Position numbers and translations under genes: made by a program
Assembly (NCBI GenBank): GCA_030748455.1
Contig: JASMLY010000006.1
Span: 3,060 to 67,059, forward strand
Direction: 5' to 3'
Source: Phycisphaerales bacterium
GTDB taxonomy: Bacteria > Planctomycetota > Phycisphaerae > Phycisphaerales > SM1A02
Length of the DNA: 64,000 nucleotides
The notes under the pieces: model-generated
What the model saw: the letters and a program-made list of their open reading frames with translations, nothing else
Database searches by the model: none
What the model was told of the DNA's origin: nothing
Shown here: positions 8,602 to 16,565 of the stretch, piece by piece
Layout of the letters: the number at the start of each line of letters is the position of its first letter
Position numbering within the stretch: the first letter of the stretch is position 1

Positions 8602-9641
8602 GCGGCAACCCCCACAGATGCAGTCTGTGTACGCCGATCATTTGATGACGAATGACTTAAACTCGTACCAAGCGCTGATTGCCAACCAAAGCATTCTGGT
8701 GTTCGCTTCACGTTTTGTAGATATTCCAAATTAGAGTCAGGATAGACAGTCAAATTACACGCTGTTTCTAGTATTTCTGACAAATTTTTATTCCAGCCTG
8801 TACTTCCTGTAACGAGTAACTCACTTGGAATTGGACCACGGCTTGTCACACCATAGTGACGCAAACATTTCATGACATCGCGAGCAATTTGCTCGTGCAA
8901 TGAACGTGTTGCATCACGGACTGCACGAACGATCGTTTCGTCTTCTTCATCATTTGCTTTAAGCATCCGAATCGCTTGGGTTTCGTTTACACCAACATGA
9001 GAAGAAACTGCACCAACGAGAGAACATCCAGTGTATTGAAGGCTCTTATAGAAAACTATTGCATCTCCAGCAAGCACCATCATCGCTGAATTGTCATGAG
9101 AAAAATCCAATACAGCACGAACAGTTAATCGATCTGCGTTGCGACGGTGTCGCATGCTCAAAATTCTTGCCAGAGCAAAAGAACTTGGTTCAACAATTGT
9201 TGGTCTTAACCCTGCTGCATAGAGTGGATCTAGTATTCCAGATAGCGTGGATTGGTCAATCGAGACTCCAAGTACATCACCTCCACCGCCAAGTCGTTTT
9301 GCATCGATTTGTAAGCTTTCTCTCTTGCGGTCTAGCCGATCTGCTAACTCCCAGGCGACTGCTTCACTTAGTTCAGCGCTTCCCATTTCTGGAAGTTGCA
9401 AAACATGGTGATTCAAGATTGAAGGGGAAAGTGCAACTGAACACGCTGATCCTGACAACCCTGCTGCGTGCATCGCATTCCGCCAATCCTGAGGTGTAAG
9501 GGCTCGTGGGCTGTTTTGGATAAATGATACGCGAGGATTTTGCAGTTCTCCTTTGCGCCAATTGCACTGCCCTATTGCTGTATGAGTCGTATGCATCGCT
9601 ATTCCGATGCACCCTTTTAATGTCTGAGAAAAGGCAAACAT
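8598..9641 (-). CDS. pilM: PilM-like actin-fold pilus protein
   Basis: The 347-residue protein is an actin/FtsA-like ATPase of the PilM/GspL-cytoplasmic type. It opens with a GIAMHTTHTAIGQCNW strand pair, followed by an ELSEAVAWELADRL segment typical of PilM, AVLDFSHDNSAMMVLAG (phosphate-binding loop) and SELLVTGSTGWNKNLSEIL near the adenosine site. It should sit on the inner face of the membrane and bind PilN. Its start touches the pilin stop (TAATG). Confidence 0.85.
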   Translation of the reverse strand: MFAFSQTLKGCIGIAMHTTHTAIGQCNWRKGELQNPRVSFIQNSPRALTPQDWRNAMHAAGLSGSACSVALSPSILNHHVLQLPEMGSAELSEAVAWELADRLDRKRESLQIDAKRLGGGGDVLGVSIDQSTLSGILDPLYAAGLRPTIVEPSSFALARILSMRHRRNADRLTVRAVLDFSHDNSAMMVLAGDAIVFYKSLQYTGCSLVGAVSSHVGVNETQAIRMLKANDEEDETIVRAVRDATRSLHEQIARDVMKCLRHYGVTSRGPIPSELLVTGSTGWNKNLSEILETACNLTVYPDSNLEYLQNVKRTPECFGWQSALGTSLSHSSSNDRRTQTASVGVAA

Positions 9642-10231
9642 TAGGAAGATCCCCCCACATTTTCATTGACAGATACTTTTCCCGTGAGGGGTGCAATTGA
9701 AATTGTCCAACTGTATGTACCACTCACGATGTCGACACTTCCACCAAGGCTAGGAGCGCCATCATCTGTAATAATCCCACCCGTAGGGTCGAACGTTACG
9801 CTCGTAATGCTTTTCCCAAAACTGATGTTTTGAATAGAAATATCCTGAAAACGAACGTCTTGGTCTAGTTGAATGATCGATTGTTGCCCTTGGCCTTGTG
9901 ACTCAATTGCATCAGCAACATACACAGCTGTGCCTGCATCGAAGGGATCTGCTAGTTCACCCTGCTCTAACTGCACGATGCACCACCCAGAACCATCGCT
10001 GTAAAAATGGACTCGCCTGAATCCTTGTGTAGCTACGGCATCCATTTGTGCTGTGAGAAGATCTGTAACCAGCAACCTTGATGCGGCTTGCCCCGTAGCT
10101 GAAGCACCCGATGCTGCGTACGGGATCACGATGATCGCTGCAATTGCAAGTACGACGGTGACGGTCATGAGTTCAACTAGCGACCAGCCAGAACGTTGTC
10201 CATCGTGTTGTCTGCGTGTGAGTATCTTCAT
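9641..10231 (-). CDS. GspH/FimT-like minor pilin
   Basis: The 196-residue protein (start at MKILTRRQ) has a type III prepilin signal, RSG|WSLVELMTVTVVLAIA, with the conserved Glu at +5 but Trp instead of Phe/Met at +1. A predicted beta-rich C-terminal domain follows. An in-frame extension to 10309 would put 26 odd residues before the signal and is rejected. No clear Shine-Dalgarno is seen. Instead a perfect seven-base inverted repeat stands 10-26 bases before the ATG. The stop overlaps the pilM start. Confidence 0.82.
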   Translation of the reverse strand: MKILTRRQHDGQRSGWSLVELMTVTVVLAIAAIIVIPYAASGASATGQAASRLLVTDLLTAQMDAVATQGFRRVHFYSDGSGWCIVQLEQGELADPFDAGTAVYVADAIESQGQGQQSIIQLDQDVRFQDISIQNISFGKSITSVTFDPTGGIITDDGAPSLGGSVDIVSGTYSWTISIAPLTGKVSVNENVGGSS

Positions 10232-10240
10232 AGTCGCTGA

Positions 10241-10257
10241 GCAAACCTGCGGTTTGC
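10241..10257 (-). promoter_or_regulatory. Inverted repeat just upstream of the minor pilin start
   Basis: The sequence GCAAACC, three bases, GGTTTGC forms a perfect 7-bp hairpin ending 10 bases before the ATG at 10231. It overlaps where a ribosome site would lie, so it may gate translation. It has no U-tail, so it is not an obvious terminator. Confidence 0.4.
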
Positions 10258-10420
10258 ACATCACCACTGCATCGGCAGGATGCAACCCCAAAAAAAGCCA
10301 AACCAACAACTTACGTACGCATTATCCTTGCAGTTTCACTTATAGGACCATGCGCACCTTGCCATTGGTTTGAATACCCGATTCAATCACCTTGGGAAGA
10401 TCGCATCGGCCTTCAGGTAT

Positions 10421-10459
10421 AAAAAGAACAAGGCACACAACCTCCATTGTGTGCCTTGC
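10421..10459 (-). terminator. Rho-independent terminator after the major pilin
   Basis: On the minus strand a 12-bp stem (CAAGGCACACAA / TTGTGTGCCTTG) with a 7-base loop is followed by TTCTTTTTAT. It lies about 30 bases after the pilin stop. This probably gives a strong short pilin mRNA with partial readthrough into the assembly genes, a common way to make pilin in excess. Confidence 0.9.
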
Positions 10460-10489
10460 GTAAATCTGCCCGAGGTGGCAGGGAGCGAA

Positions 10490-10903
10490 TTATTCTGTAA
10501 ATTCAGTTCCATCAGAATCGACTGCGTAGAGACCGTTGGTACCGTTTCCTTTATCTCGCCAAACCCAGCCGACGCCTGAACCTGCTGCAGCTGCGATTGT
10601 TGTTGACGAAGTTAAGGGATTGGTTGGAGCAATCATGATGTAGTCATTGTCGATCATGTCTGTCCATGCTGTTGTAAGAAGTGCTGGCTCGCCACTTTGT
10701 TGCGCTCTATAGAGTTCAATTTGACCGCGAAGGGTTTGTAGTTGACTCCGAACTGCGGCATCGTTTGCATCATCAGCTGCATTCGTAAATTGTGGAACGA
10801 CAACAGCTGCAAGAATGCCAAGAATCACGACCACAATGAGAATTTCGATAAGCGTGAATGCGTTTCGGCGAGTTGTTTTGCTAGTGAGAGTTAGATTTGT
10901 CAT
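10490..10903 (-). CDS. Major pilin/pseudopilin, GspG-like
   Basis: The 137-residue protein has a prepilin signal RRNA|FTLIEILIVVVILGI with Glu at +5 and Ala instead of Gly at -1. The hydrophobic helix is followed by a short globular part (RSQLQTLRGQIELYRAQQSG, then a C-terminal WVWRDKGNGTNGLYAVDS). Length and the LYR motif fit GspG/type II pseudopilins. The ATG at 10903 has AAGGGAG about 8 bases upstream. A start at 10924 would add seven unneeded residues. As first gene before a strong terminator it is probably the most abundant pilus subunit. Confidence 0.9.
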   Translation of the reverse strand: MTNLTLTSKTTRRNAFTLIEILIVVVILGILAAVVVPQFTNAADDANDAAVRSQLQTLRGQIELYRAQQSGEPALLTTAWTDMIDNDYIMIAPTNPLTSSTTIAAAAGSGVGWVWRDKGNGTNGLYAVDSDGTEFTE

Positions 10904-11184
10904 GGAGAAGGCTCCCTTTGGCACTTGTATGCCTGCGAGTTCAGTTGTTCTTGCTCAAAATCACCGTGATTTTGAACCTCGGGTTTTAGGCCATCCTGGC
11001 CACAGGCAGTTCAAGTGCAAAGCTCTGCTCTTCCGAAGAGCCGCACACTCGAAGTGCTACTCTCACATCGGAAGTTCTCGCAATGCAGTGAATAAAAAAG
11101 AGGAATTCAAGCGTTCTCGAGAGTGCGGAAATCAGACAATCGAATCAAATTACCCATCCTCTCACCCTGCTACACTGTAGCGTC
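10904..11184. other. 281-bp divergent intergenic region with structured pilin leader
   Basis: No ORF of note. On the minus strand, ahead of the pilin, three short hairpins stand in series. One is GCTCTT-CGG-AAGAGC (11024-11038 region), one is GGCC-AGGAT-GGCC (near 10990-11003) and one is a 9-bp TCAAAATCA-CGG-TGATTTTGA (10953-10973). Two of them share a CGG loop. I found no match to the cyclic-di-GMP-I riboswitch core. A TACACT hexamer close to the plus-strand ATG serves the DUF1015 gene. Confidence 0.5.
11171..11176 (+). promoter_or_regulatory. -10-like TACACT, leaderless start of the DUF1015 gene
   Basis: TACACT lies 8 bases before the ATG at 11185, so the mRNA would begin at or next to the start codon. 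No Shine-Dalgarno is present. No convincing -35 is seen. Confidence 0.5.
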
Positions 11185-12429
11185 ATGCCAACTCTACGAA
11201 TCAGACCATTCCATGCCGTACATCCCTTTGCCGGAGATGCTCCGACAGTGGCTTGCGTTCCCTACGACGTTGTGAATCGAAAGGAAGCAACGGAAATCGC
11301 CCAAGACAATCAAAACAGTTTCATGCGTGTTGTTCGTGCAGAAGTTGATACACCAGAACTAGAAAATCCATATGACTCCGCTGTCTATGAACAAGCACGT
11401 AAAAACTACACCCGCCTGCTAGAGAGTGGCGCACTTGTCAAAGATCAGGAACCCGGACTCTACTTGTATAGGCAAATCATGGGTACACACAAACAAGTAG
11501 GTCTCGTGGCGTGTTGTCACGTTGATGATTACAACAATGGACTCATAAAAAAACATGAAAAAACTCGGCAAGCAAAAGAAGATGATCGTACAAACCATGT
11601 TCTTGGGCTCAACGCAAATTCGGGTCCCGTATTTCTTACGTACCATGGTACGGATACCATAGACAAAATTGTTGAAGATGAAGTCAACAAGCGTCCAATG
11701 TTCCATTTTGTAGCAGACGATGGTGTCACACATACAGGATGGAAGGTTGAAAATGAAGCAGCAATCCTTGAAGGGTTTGGAGAAGTGCCTGTCGCGTATG
11801 TAGCTGATGGACACCACCGAAGTGCAAGTGCTGCACGAGCTGCACTTGAACGAAGAAATGAAAATCCAAATCACGATGGAACTGAAGAATACAATTGGTT
11901 TCTCACAGTACTCTTTCCTGCAAACCAACTCGACATACTTCCATACAACAGAGTGGTTGTTGATCTGAACGGAAAATCCTGCGAGGAATTCCTCGAAGAA
12001 TTGAAAACCGTTGGAACCGTTGCTCCCTGCGAATTTGCTACACCTCAGCACCGAGGGTCTTTTTGTGTGTATCTCGGAGCGAAGCACGGTGGTTGGCACA
12101 ACGTCATGATTGATCCACACTCCATTGACGAGGGCAACCCCATTACATCTCTCGATGTAGACATACTACAGCAGCGTGTCCTTACCCCGATCCTCGGGAT
12201 TGGTGACCCACGAAGTGATACCCGCATTGATTTCGTTGGCGGTATTCGTGGCACTCAAGCGTTAGAGGAACGTGTGAACAGCGAAGCAGCTGCCGTTGCT
12301 TTTTCCATGTACCCAACAACAATTGACCAGTTGCTCAACGTCGCTGATGCGGATTTGATTATGCCGCCAAAATCAACATGGTTTGAGCCGAAACTAAGAA
12401 GTGGTTTGTTTGTGCACGAACTCGATTAG
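11185..12429 (+). CDS. DUF1015 family protein, putative serine-kinase-like (ParB/SerK fold)
   Basis: The 414-residue protein matches the DUF1015 family over its full length: RPFHAVHPFAG near the start, IKKHEKTRQAKEDDR at 121-135 and YVADGHHRSASAARAA at 205-220. The DGHHR signature resembles that of ParB-fold free-serine kinases (SerK, SbnI). The gene faces serC and serA and overlaps the serC stop by four bases. A link to serine metabolism is therefore plausible, but it is inference from motif and position. No biochemical role is established by the sequence. Confidence 0.85.
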   Translation: MPTLRIRPFHAVHPFAGDAPTVACVPYDVVNRKEATEIAQDNQNSFMRVVRAEVDTPELENPYDSAVYEQARKNYTRLLESGALVKDQEPGLYLYRQIMGTHKQVGLVACCHVDDYNNGLIKKHEKTRQAKEDDRTNHVLGLNANSGPVFLTYHGTDTIDKIVEDEVNKRPMFHFVADDGVTHTGWKVENEAAILEGFGEVPVAYVADGHHRSASAARAALERRNENPNHDGTEEYNWFLTVLFPANQLDILPYNRVVVDLNGKSCEEFLEELKTVGTVAPCEFATPQHRGSFCVYLGAKHGGWHNVMIDPHSIDEGNPITSLDVDILQQRVLTPILGIGDPRSDTRIDFVGGIRGTQALEERVNSEAAAVAFSMYPTTIDQLLNVADADLIMPPKSTWFEPKLRSGLFVHELD

Positions 12430-13520
12430 TGAGAACTTGCAAACTCCTTCAGGAATGATGCAAACCGCTCACATCCCTCAACTGGAAAGGCGTTGTAAAC
12501 AGACGCCCTCAACCCACCTACAGATCGGTGTCCCTTTAGCCCAGACATCCGGTGTTTTGCCGCTTCATCGATAAAGACTGCGTCGAGTTCTGGCGTATTG
12601 CATCGGAACGATATATTCATTCGTGATCTAGAATCTTCACGGGCAACCAATGAATAAAAGTCACTGCACTCTGCGAGTGCGTCATAAATCAGACCCGCTT
12701 TCAGCTCGTTTTGCGCTTCGATTGCAGCAAGCCCCCCAGCGTTTAGAATCCATTTAAAGACTTGCCCCATAAGATAGATTCCAAATGTAGGAGGTGTATT
12801 GAGCATTGATCCCTTACTCGCCTGAGCTTTGTAATCGAGCATCAATGGGAGCGTCCCATCACATCGATCTAGCAGTGACTTGTGAATAACAACAAGAACT
12901 GTGCCAGAGGGGCCGAGGTTTTTTTGCGCACCTGCATACACCATGGAATGCTTTGACCAGTCGATTGCTCTTGAAAACATATCAGAACTCATGTCACCAA
13001 TTGTTGGAGCAACTGCAGTGGGAACCGATTCAAATCGAGTTCCATAAATTGTATTGTTCGAACAGTAGTGCAAATAGGAAGCGTTGTTTGACAGATTGAT
13101 TTCTTCATCTGTTGGGCAATGATCGTACTGCGTTTTCGAACCATCGAAGGCCACGTTCACACGCCCAATTTTTTTCGCTTCCTTCATTGACTTCGTTGTC
13201 CAAACACCTGTATCAAGATAGTCAGCGACCTGCCCATCTTTTAGGAAGTTCATCGCAATCATTGCAAACTGCAGTGTCGCTCCTCCCTGCAAAAACAGAA
13301 TTTCAAAATCTTCAGGGATTGAGCCCACTGTTCTACAATCTTCCACAGCTTCTCTGATTACTTTGTCGAACACTGGCCCTCGATGACTGTGCTCACAAAT
13401 ACCGATGCCACTGTCTGCAATGTTCCAAAGGTCTTCTCGTGCCTGTTGAAGGACTGGTTCAGGTAAGGTTGCTGGTCCTGCAGAAAAGTTCAATGCTCGA
13501 TCAGTTGCGGTTTGTGTCAT
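12426..13520 (-). CDS. serC: Phosphoserine aminotransferase
   Basis: The 364-residue class V PLP aminotransferase converts 3-phosphohydroxypyruvate and glutamate to phosphoserine. It shows LNFSAGPATLPEPVL at the start, FLQGGATLQFAMIAMNFL, the PLP-lysine region MVYAGAQKNLGPSG and GGLRASVYNAFPVEG near the end. The ATG at 13520 has AAAGG nine bases upstream, overlapping the serA stop region. The longer frame back to 13637 lies inside serA and is rejected. Immediately downstream of serA, 13 bases apart. Confidence 0.95.
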   Translation of the reverse strand: MTQTATDRALNFSAGPATLPEPVLQQAREDLWNIADSGIGICEHSHRGPVFDKVIREAVEDCRTVGSIPEDFEILFLQGGATLQFAMIAMNFLKDGQVADYLDTGVWTTKSMKEAKKIGRVNVAFDGSKTQYDHCPTDEEINLSNNASYLHYCSNNTIYGTRFESVPTAVAPTIGDMSSDMFSRAIDWSKHSMVYAGAQKNLGPSGTVLVVIHKSLLDRCDGTLPLMLDYKAQASKGSMLNTPPTFGIYLMGQVFKWILNAGGLAAIEAQNELKAGLIYDALAECSDFYSLVAREDSRSRMNISFRCNTPELDAVFIDEAAKHRMSGLKGHRSVGGLRASVYNAFPVEGCERFASFLKEFASSH

Positions 13521-13533
13521 CGTATTTGTACCT

Positions 13534-14799
13534 TTACTCGCTAATTGTTGAGGTTGTAGCTGAAAGAACATGAGGATTTTGTAGGATTGCTTGCATGCTA
13601 TCTTCCGAAAGAGATGCGGAAAGTTGAATTCTTGCACATGCAGCTTCTTCGCCCTGATAAATCACGTTCTCCATTTCTTCTACGTTCACGCTGTCTTGAC
13701 TTAACACTTCAAAGACATGCGCAAGAACGCCTGGTTTGTTACGGTGCCGTACACACAGCATTGCTTTGGCAGAGGTAGAGGCTGCTCTGTTGACACAATT
13801 TTGTACGACACCATCACTGATGTAATATTGCACTATTCTAATTGCCTCGTCTGCGATTGCTTCTTGGGCTTGCTTCGTTGATGCCCCAACATGATGGGTG
13901 CCATACACCCCATCGCAAGAAATGATGGCAGGGCTAAACTCTGCATCACCTGTTGTTGGTTCATCAACAAACACATCGAGTCCAACACGTAGATTTTTAT
14001 TTTCTACTGCTTGTTGTAGCGCTACTTCGTCAACTACTTTTCCACGGCTTGTATTCACAAAGGTAGCACCATGTTTCATCGAGTTGAGAAATGACTCGTC
14101 GATGAGTTTCTCCGTTTCTGGAGTAGCAGCAACGTGAACAGATACAACATCTGACATTCTTGCAAGATTGTTCAAACTTTCGCACCAGCCAATTCCAAGA
14201 TCTGAGGCTTTTTCCTCAGTCAAACTTCTCGACCACGCAACGACGTTCATACCAAAAGCTAGTGCTCTCTTTGCAGTTTCAATGCCAATCCCACCTAAAC
14301 CAACAATGCCTATTGTCCTTCCGCATAAGCCAGATGCCTTTGCATACTCTTTCTTCCGCCATTTTCCATCACGTAAATCACGTACTTGATCTGGAACACG
14401 GCGATCGCATGAGAGAATAAGCGACCACGCAAGTTCCGCAACTGCGATTGAATTTTTACCAGGGCAGTTCGCTACAAAAATTCCAAGTGAAGAAGCAGCC
14501 CGAACATCAATCGTGTCATACCCAGCTCCAGCTCGTATGATGACTCCTAGGCTTGGGGCTGCACGCATCATTTCTTCCGTCACTTTTGTTGATCGAACAA
14601 TAACAATGGATGGGTTACATGATGTAATTGCTTCAACAAGCATGTCATCTTTCAATGAAGGATCGGAAATGACATGGCACCCCATTGCCTTTAGTGTTTC
14701 TATACCAGTTTCGCTAAATGAATCAGCAAGAAGCACGATGATTTGTTCTTCATTTTGTTGGTTGCTACTATCTTTTGCAGTTGTAGTTTGTGTTGACAT
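13534..14799 (-). CDS. serA: D-3-phosphoglycerate dehydrogenase with ACT domain
   Basis: The 421-residue protein has a substrate domain, an NAD-binding Rossmann core with GIVGLGGIGIETAKRA, catalytic elements (NTSRGKVVDE, EPTTGDAEFSP, THHVGASTKQAQE) and a C-terminal ACT domain (MLCVRHRNKPGVLAHVFEVL). The ACT domain usually gives serine feedback control. The gene starts 24 bases after the phosphatase of the EPS locus, but a TAGAAT hexamer 6 bases before its ATG suggests its own promoter. Confidence 0.95.
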   Translation of the reverse strand: MSTQTTTAKDSSNQQNEEQIIVLLADSFSETGIETLKAMGCHVISDPSLKDDMLVEAITSCNPSIVIVRSTKVTEEMMRAAPSLGVIIRAGAGYDTIDVRAASSLGIFVANCPGKNSIAVAELAWSLILSCDRRVPDQVRDLRDGKWRKKEYAKASGLCGRTIGIVGLGGIGIETAKRALAFGMNVVAWSRSLTEEKASDLGIGWCESLNNLARMSDVVSVHVAATPETEKLIDESFLNSMKHGATFVNTSRGKVVDEVALQQAVENKNLRVGLDVFVDEPTTGDAEFSPAIISCDGVYGTHHVGASTKQAQEAIADEAIRIVQYYISDGVVQNCVNRAASTSAKAMLCVRHRNKPGVLAHVFEVLSQDSVNVEEMENVIYQGEEAACARIQLSASLSEDSMQAILQNPHVLSATTSTISE

Positions 14800-14805
14800 C
14801 CCGAG

Positions 14806-14811
14806 ATTCTA
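14806..14811 (-). promoter_or_regulatory. -10-like TAGAAT before serA
   Basis: TAGAAT on the minus strand ends 6 bases before the serA ATG (14799), the same spacing as before other first genes in this window. It would give a leaderless serA-serC mRNA separate from the EPS operon. Confidence 0.5.
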
Positions 14812-14823
14812 CCACACGTCGTT

Positions 14824-15300
14824 TTATAGCGTCTTGTGTAATCGGTCAATGAGCAACTGTGCACCTTCTTCGATCAGTGCAATGACATGAGCAAACCCTT
14901 CATCCCCTCCGTAGTAAGGATCGGGCACCTCTCGAGTTGTAGGATGATCAATAAACTCTAAAAAAAGATGGGTTTTTTCTGGATTTGCACCAAGGGACAA
15001 GAGGTGATCGTAGTTGTCCTCATCCATACAGAAAATCCAATCAAATGTTTCAAGGTCCGATTTGTTTACCTTTCGAGCCTCCCCGTCGATGCGCTTCTGA
15101 ACATCTGCTGCAGCTTTTCGCATTCTTCTATCTGGCTTGTTTCCTTGGTGCCAACCCCCCGTTCCTGCAGAATCAAGTATGAATGCATCTTGCAATCCGC
15201 GACGTTCTAGCGCAATTCGCGTCAAACATTCTGCTGCAGGGCTGCGACAGATATTCCCCATACAGACAAATAAAATAGAAGTTGGATGATTAGAACTCAT
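14824..15300 (-). CDS. Low-molecular-weight protein-tyrosine phosphatase (Wzb-like)
   Basis: The 158-residue protein has the P-loop CMGNICRSP (C-X5-R-S) near residue 13 and the acid loop VPDPYYGGDEGF with the general-acid Asp. Enzymes of this type (Wzb, Etp) remove phosphate from the tyrosine tail of BY-kinases. The gene ends the EPS row and its start overlaps the WecA-like stop (ATGA). The kinase-like partner in this locus lacks its P-loop lysine, so the phosphatase may act on another kinase's product. Confidence 0.92.
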   Translation of the reverse strand: MSSNHPTSILFVCMGNICRSPAAECLTRIALERRGLQDAFILDSAGTGGWHQGNKPDRRMRKAAADVQKRIDGEARKVNKSDLETFDWIFCMDEDNYDHLLSLGANPEKTHLFLEFIDHPTTREVPDPYYGGDEGFAHVIALIEEGAQLLIDRLHKTL

Positions 15301-16565
15301 TCATATCTTCTTGCAGAACGAATTGCTTTGATGCCAACACCACCAAATATCACCGCAGCAATTGTGTAGATAATCCAAGCTCGTACCTGCCCTGTGATTT
15401 GTGCCCAAGCAAGTAAAACACCAACTGTTGCAAAGAGAAACGATAGCCCGTACAGAGCAAAGACTGTTTTTTTTACCGTCTTACACTTTCTTTTAAAAAT
15501 ATGGTGAATATGATTGGCATCTGCTTCAGAAATAGGCTTTCCAGCGAGCTTTCTTCTCGTAATTGCAAGCGCAGTGTCCATAATTGGAAGTCCAAAAACT
15601 ATCAAACCGGCAATGACCAAGTGTGTCTGCCCCCGTTCTCCTAACAGCAACACCATCACGATACACAAATATCCGATGAGCAAACTGCCTGTGTCTCCAA
15701 GAAAAATTGATGCGGGATTGAAGTTGTAGATCAAAAAACCAAGAACGGCTCCAAGAACTGCCAACCCAATGACCAAGTTCGCTCCTAACAGTGTGACGCC
15801 ATCTAAGCCACGCATTCCAAGCAGATCGATTGGCATCGATTGTTCGAGGTACTCAAGTTGCTCTGGAGTAATCGCATGGATCACAATGAGTGTGATGGCA
15901 AGGATACCAATTGCTGTAATTGCAGTAACGCCTGATAGAAGACCGTCTAGCCCATCGATTAAATTAGCAGCGTTGCACGCACCTAAGATAAACATCGCAA
16001 TGATCACGACACCAATGATGTATGCAGGGGTAATTGGTTCTGCTAGATACCCAGCCAAATCAAACATTGAGAACTCGCTCACGCTTCTAGGGACCCCAAT
16101 ACCGTTCAAGAATCCTTTCGCAACGTTTGTACCAATCCCTTGCTGTGCCATTGCAGCAGCAGCCACTAACTGACCAGCTGTTTTATGCCATGAATACGTA
16201 CCCCATACATCATCAATGAACCCTGTAAATGCAATTGCAACCATCCCAAACACAATGACGAATGGGACTTGTCGCATCATCATGGGTTGGTCTATAAAAC
16301 CCGTATAACTGAAACCAATTCCTACAAGAGTCGCAAACAACACAGCGAACCCGCCAAGATACGCGATTGGTTTCTTGTGTAATTTTCTTGCTTCATCAGG
16401 GTGGTCGACAATTCCAGCCTCCCTCGCAACCCACCGAATAATTGGTGTACAAATCACAGCCACAACAAAAGACGCGACGAGAATTGGATAGTAGGTTTTG
16501 AGTAACAGGGATGTTGACAAATATGGTTCTGTATCTGTTGCCAAAATGAACTGCAAACTCGGCAT
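15297..16565 (-). CDS. Undecaprenyl-phosphate sugar-1-phosphate transferase, WecA/TagO type
   Basis: The 422-residue polytopic protein carries the family's cytoplasmic motifs: KLHKKPIAYLGG, FIDDVWG (Mg-binding Asp pair), NLIDGLDGL, FNPASIFLGDTGSLLIGYL and ANHIHH. It should load a HexNAc-1-phosphate on undecaprenyl phosphate, the first step of EPS or O-antigen synthesis. About eleven TM helices are apparent. The C-terminus has two more helices and a basic end. It is coupled to its neighbours by one- and four-base overlaps. Confidence 0.92.
   Translation of the reverse strand: MPSLQFILATDTEPYLSTSLLLKTYYPILVASFVVAVICTPIIRWVAREAGIVDHPDEARKLHKKPIAYLGGFAVLFATLVGIGFSYTGFIDQPMMMRQVPFVIVFGMVAIAFTGFIDDVWGTYSWHKTAGQLVAAAAMAQQGIGTNVAKGFLNGIGVPRSVSEFSMFDLAGYLAEPITPAYIIGVVIIAMFILGACNAANLIDGLDGLLSGVTAITAIGILAITLIVIHAITPEQLEYLEQSMPIDLLGMRGLDGVTLLGANLVIGLAVLGAVLGFLIYNFNPASIFLGDTGSLLIGYLCIVMVLLLGERGQTHLVIAGLIVFGLPIMDTALAITRRKLAGKPISEADANHIHHIFKRKCKTVKKTVFALYGLSFLFATVGVLLAWAQITGQVRAWIIYTIAAVIFGGVGIKAIRSARRYE

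Noticed and set aside
10904..11060. Cyclic-di-GMP-I (GEMM) riboswitch before the pilin
   Set aside because: A GCAAAGC-like stretch is present on the opposite strand, but the GGGCAAACC/GACGCAAAGCC core and tetraloop receptor arrangement could not be found on the transcribed strand.
11419..12120. 233-codon open frame opposite the DUF1015 gene
   Set aside because: Cys/Phe/Ile-rich composition typical of antisense shadow. The plus-strand gene has clear family motifs.
13518..13637. Longer serC product starting at 13637
   Set aside because: The extra 39 residues lie within serA and lack similarity to the enzyme. A good ribosome site marks 13520.
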